Positions 5,237 through 7,084 of a DNA stretch of 7,084 nucleotides are shown here, in pieces; within the stretch, counting starts at the first letter, position 1; each line of letters starts with the position of its first letter. The notes beneath the pieces were generated by a model. It searched no databases. It saw nothing but the letters and a program-made list of their open reading frames with translations, and was not told the origin of the DNA. Made by a program: the position numbers and the translations under genes. Where the stretch lies: contig CALGUT010000345.1 of the NCBI GenBank assembly GCA_937920335.1, positions 1-7,084 of the forward strand, read 5' to 3'. This DNA is from an uncultured Opitutales bacterium. Lineage in GTDB: Bacteria; Verrucomicrobiota; Verrucomicrobiia; Opitutales; UBA2995.

Positions 5237-6754
5237 ATGCTCGTTCGTCTAACCACCTCCATAGTTATCTTCCTAGTGTTGGGAAGTCCCTTCTTAAGCC
5301 CTTTGTTTGGTGATTTTGCCAAAAAAAGGACTACCTTCGAGTTTGTTGAAAAACAAGCCTTTGATCTGAGTCGAAAACCCTACAAAGCGCCGAAATCGCG
5401 GTTGCCCGATGAGTTTCTCGACCTGGATTACGACGGTTACCGGAAAATTATCTGGAATCCTCAGCAAAGCCTCTGGAGGGAGGATAATCTAAACTTTCGA
5501 CTGGAGTTCTTTCATCCCGGCTATCTGTTCAGGGAACCGGTTGTGATGAATGAGTTTTCCGAGTCTCATGTTCAGAACGTGCCATTTACGTCTGAGTTTT
5601 TCGAATATGGTGACCTCGACTTGAATCCGCGTCGGATATCCCGCCGAGCTCATTATGCAGGCTTTCGACTGCTGTTTCCGCTCAACGATGGCGATAAATT
5701 CGACGAAATGTTGTCATTTCTCGGAGCGAGTTACTTTCGTGCGCTCGGGCAGGGACAGCGTTACGGCAAATCTGCGCGTGCATTGGCCATCAATACAGGG
5801 CTGGATCAGCCAGAAGAGTTTCCTATTTTCAAAGAGTTTTGGATCGGAAAACCGGAATTCGAGTCGGTGGAGACCCGGGTGTTTGGATTGTTGGATAGCG
5901 AGAGTGTATCAGGAGCGTATCAGTTCGACATTCGACCGGGGAAGGAGACGTTCATCGACGTAAAGGCGGTATTGTTCTTTCGAAAGCAGGTCGAATGGTT
6001 GGGTATCGCGCCGCTTACGAGTATGTATTGGTACGGTGAAAACGGGGGACAGGCTCTGAACGATTGTAGACCGGAAGTGCACGATTCGGATGGACTGTTG
6101 GTAGAAAGTGAAAGCGGACGTACCTGGAGGGTATTGGCCAATGATGGCCGAAAACGAACCTATACTCATTCAGGCGAAGGAATCACGGGATTCGGTCTGA
6201 TGCAGCGGGATCGTGATTTTGACCATTACCAGGATCTGGAAGCCTGGTATCAGGCCCGTCCGAGTGTATGGATAGAGCCCAAGTCTTCGTTTGGGGAAGG
6301 TTCAGTCCAAGTGATCGAATTTCCGACGAACCATGAGTTTTTTGACAACGTTGTTTCTGCCAGGGTGCCGGCGAAGATGCCAAATTCCGAGGAGCCCTTC
6401 ACGGTGGAATACCGTTTGCGCTGGACGAATGGACTTGAGGCTTCGGATGTCGCGAGGGTGATCTCAACCCGATTCGGCAAACCCGTTGAAGGGAAGGCTG
6501 GTATCCAATTTGTATTTGAATTTGATCGGCCGGGTGAGCAGGCCAGTTGGTCAGCAGATGCGATGACGGTCAATTTCGATGGTCTGGGTCCAGCGGCCAT
6601 CAGTGATATCAAGATTTTTGAGAATCCGCTTAATAATCGCTGGCGAGTAGTGTTTCTTGTGCAGGGAACCGAACCGGCAGATTTGGCCTGCCGACTGCTC
6701 CACAACGGTGACCTAGTATCTGAAATGTGGAGCTATCCATGGAAACCAAATTGA
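5237..6754 (+). CDS. opgG: Periplasmic glucan biosynthesis protein OpgG/MdoG family
   Basis: This periplasmic protein is needed to make osmoregulated periplasmic glucans, beta-1,2-linked glucose chains with branches. The E. coli paralogue OpgD has beta-1,2-glucanase activity and the family is classed as GH186. With the ATG at 5237 the protein has 505 residues (E. coli OpgG has 511) and a Sec signal peptide (residues 1 to about 25). It lacks the twin-arginine signal typical of OpgD, which favours OpgG. Family segments include YKAPKSRLP (49-57), FRLEFFHPG (87-95), LGASYFRALGQGQRYGKSARALAI (162-185), EEFPIFKEFWI (193-203), GIAPLTSMYWYGEN (256-269), RPEVHDSDGL (278-287), GFGLMQRDRDFDHYQDLE (318-335), RPSVWIEP (341-348) and the C-terminal SEMWSY (495-500). 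The last 115 residues should form the Ig-like domain. A TTG start at 5186 is possible but would put 17 extra residues before the signal peptide. The next gene overlaps by 16 bases. Confidence 0.94.
   Translation: MLVRLTTSIVIFLVLGSPFLSPLFGDFAKKRTTFEFVEKQAFDLSRKPYKAPKSRLPDEFLDLDYDGYRKIIWNPQQSLWREDNLNFRLEFFHPGYLFREPVVMNEFSESHVQNVPFTSEFFEYGDLDLNPRRISRRAHYAGFRLLFPLNDGDKFDEMLSFLGASYFRALGQGQRYGKSARALAINTGLDQPEEFPIFKEFWIGKPEFESVETRVFGLLDSESVSGAYQFDIRPGKETFIDVKAVLFFRKQVEWLGIAPLTSMYWYGENGGQALNDCRPEVHDSDGLLVESESGRTWRVLANDGRKRTYTHSGEGITGFGLMQRDRDFDHYQDLEAWYQARPSVWIEPKSSFGEGSVQVIEFPTNHEFFDNVVSARVPAKMPNSEEPFTVEYRLRWTNGLEASDVARVISTRFGKPVEGKAGIQFVFEFDRPGEQASWSADAMTVNFDGLGPAAISDIKIFENPLNNRWRVVFLVQGTEPADLACRLLHNGDLVSEMWSYPWKPN
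6729..6732 (+). promoter_or_regulatory. Ribosome binding site of the small gene after opgG
   Basis: GGAG lies six bases before the ATG at 6739, the best Shine-Dalgarno match in the window. It decides the start in favour of that ATG over the in-frame GTG at 6727, which sits on the site itself. Confidence 0.7.
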
Positions 6755-7080
6755 TAACTCGATTCGAAGCAGGGGAAATTGAGGCTTGGGATGACGCTTT
6801 CGAGAAGGTGGAAAATTATCTCAGAGCCCATCGTTTCCAAAGCAAGGTTCTCCTCGCTGAAGTGGTTCCTGAAATTCTGTCAAAAGCTCACGACCGCTAT
6901 GATCAGGATTCCACCCAGGATCCGGTTCGGTTAGCTTCTGAAGAGGCAGACCGCAAACTGGTGAGCTGGTTCGAAGAAATGATGTACGACGATGAAGAAG
7001 AGTCGCCTGTTACCATCGGCGCTCGAGGAAGGCTAGGGAGTGTTTTTAAATTCCTCAAAGAAAAAGCTTGTACTCTATGA
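6739..7080 (+). CDS. Small acidic protein of unknown function, coupled to opgG
   Basis: The product has 113 residues with no signal peptide or membrane segment, so it should be cytoplasmic. It is acidic (25 Asp/Glu against 16 Lys/Arg by my count) and looks mostly helical. A Trp-containing helix lies near WDDAFEKVENYLRAH (17-31), a second helix at about 34-53, then WFEEMMYDDEEE (78-88) and a basic C-terminal part (96-109, GRLGSVFKFLKEK). I do not recognise the family. The ATG at 6739 has a good GGAG six bases upstream and overlaps the end of opgG by 16 bases. Its TGA overlaps an ATG as ATGA at 7077-7080. This double overlap implies translational coupling and a role tied to glucan synthesis, perhaps as a partner of the glucosyltransferase expected next. 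An in-frame GTG at 6727 would add four residues. Confidence 0.82.
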   Translation: METKLITRFEAGEIEAWDDAFEKVENYLRAHRFQSKVLLAEVVPEILSKAHDRYDQDSTQDPVRLASEEADRKLVSWFEEMMYDDEEESPVTIGARGRLGSVFKFLKEKACTL

Positions 7081-7084
7081 ATGG
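7077..7084 (+). CDS. Start of the next gene, probably opgH/mdoH (partial)
   Basis: The ATG at 7077-7079 overlaps the preceding stop as ATGA and would start M-N-G. A second ATG at 7081 is in another frame and equally possible. Only eight bases are visible, so the product cannot be read. opgG is usually followed by opgH, the membrane glucosyltransferase that makes the glucan backbone, so that is the expectation from context only. Confidence 0.35.

Noticed and set aside
6250..6705. A 151-residue minus-strand frame opposite opgG
   Set aside because: It lies entirely within the well-supported opgG coding region and shows no family features, so it is a shadow frame.

Overview
The window is ordinary chromosomal DNA from a Gram-negative (diderm) bacterium. 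Three products carry Sec-type signal peptides, one looks like an outer-membrane beta-barrel, and another is a periplasmic glucan biosynthesis protein. Base composition looks balanced. Genes are tightly packed, but clear Shine-Dalgarno sequences are rare: only two of eight starts have a good GGAG, and one of those is at long spacing. That weak-SD style, with this gene mix, would fit a lineage outside the classical Proteobacteria, for example a marine verrucomicrobial relative. This placement is a guess from style, not from a marker gene. No rRNA, tRNA, CRISPR array, insertion sequence or phage gene was seen.

Layout, left to right. (1) deoD and cdd (74-1199, +) form a two-gene nucleoside salvage unit: purine nucleoside phosphorylase, then tetrameric-type cytidine deaminase, 16 bases apart. 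(2) A secreted SYLF-domain protein follows (1291-1824, +); its start is the ATG at 1291, not an upstream TTG inside cdd. (3) 1825-2146 has no convincing gene, but holds a 12-bp perfect palindrome and a short stem-loop. (4) A putative outer-membrane beta-barrel protein of unknown family (2147-3208, +) meets, tail to tail with one base between stops, (5) a leftward pair: an M32 (Taq-type) metallocarboxypeptidase (5081-3585) and, 12 bases beyond its stop, a 120-residue protein of unknown function (3572-3210). (6) Divergent from the peptidase, opgG/mdoG (5237-6754, +) encodes the periplasmic glucan biosynthesis protein. A 113-residue acidic cytoplasmic protein gene (6739-7080) overlaps its 3' end. 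That gene's stop in turn overlaps a start codon (ATGA) at the right edge, where opgH/mdoH would be expected.

How they fit together: deoD-cdd recycles purine and pyrimidine nucleosides. The opgG block is the left part of a probable osmoregulated periplasmic glucan operon whose synthase is outside the window. The SYLF protein and the beta-barrel protein belong to the envelope. The M32 peptidase trims peptides, and its small partner is unassigned. The most interesting item is the small acidic protein translationally coupled between opgG and the next gene. I found no sign of a wholly new multi-gene system.
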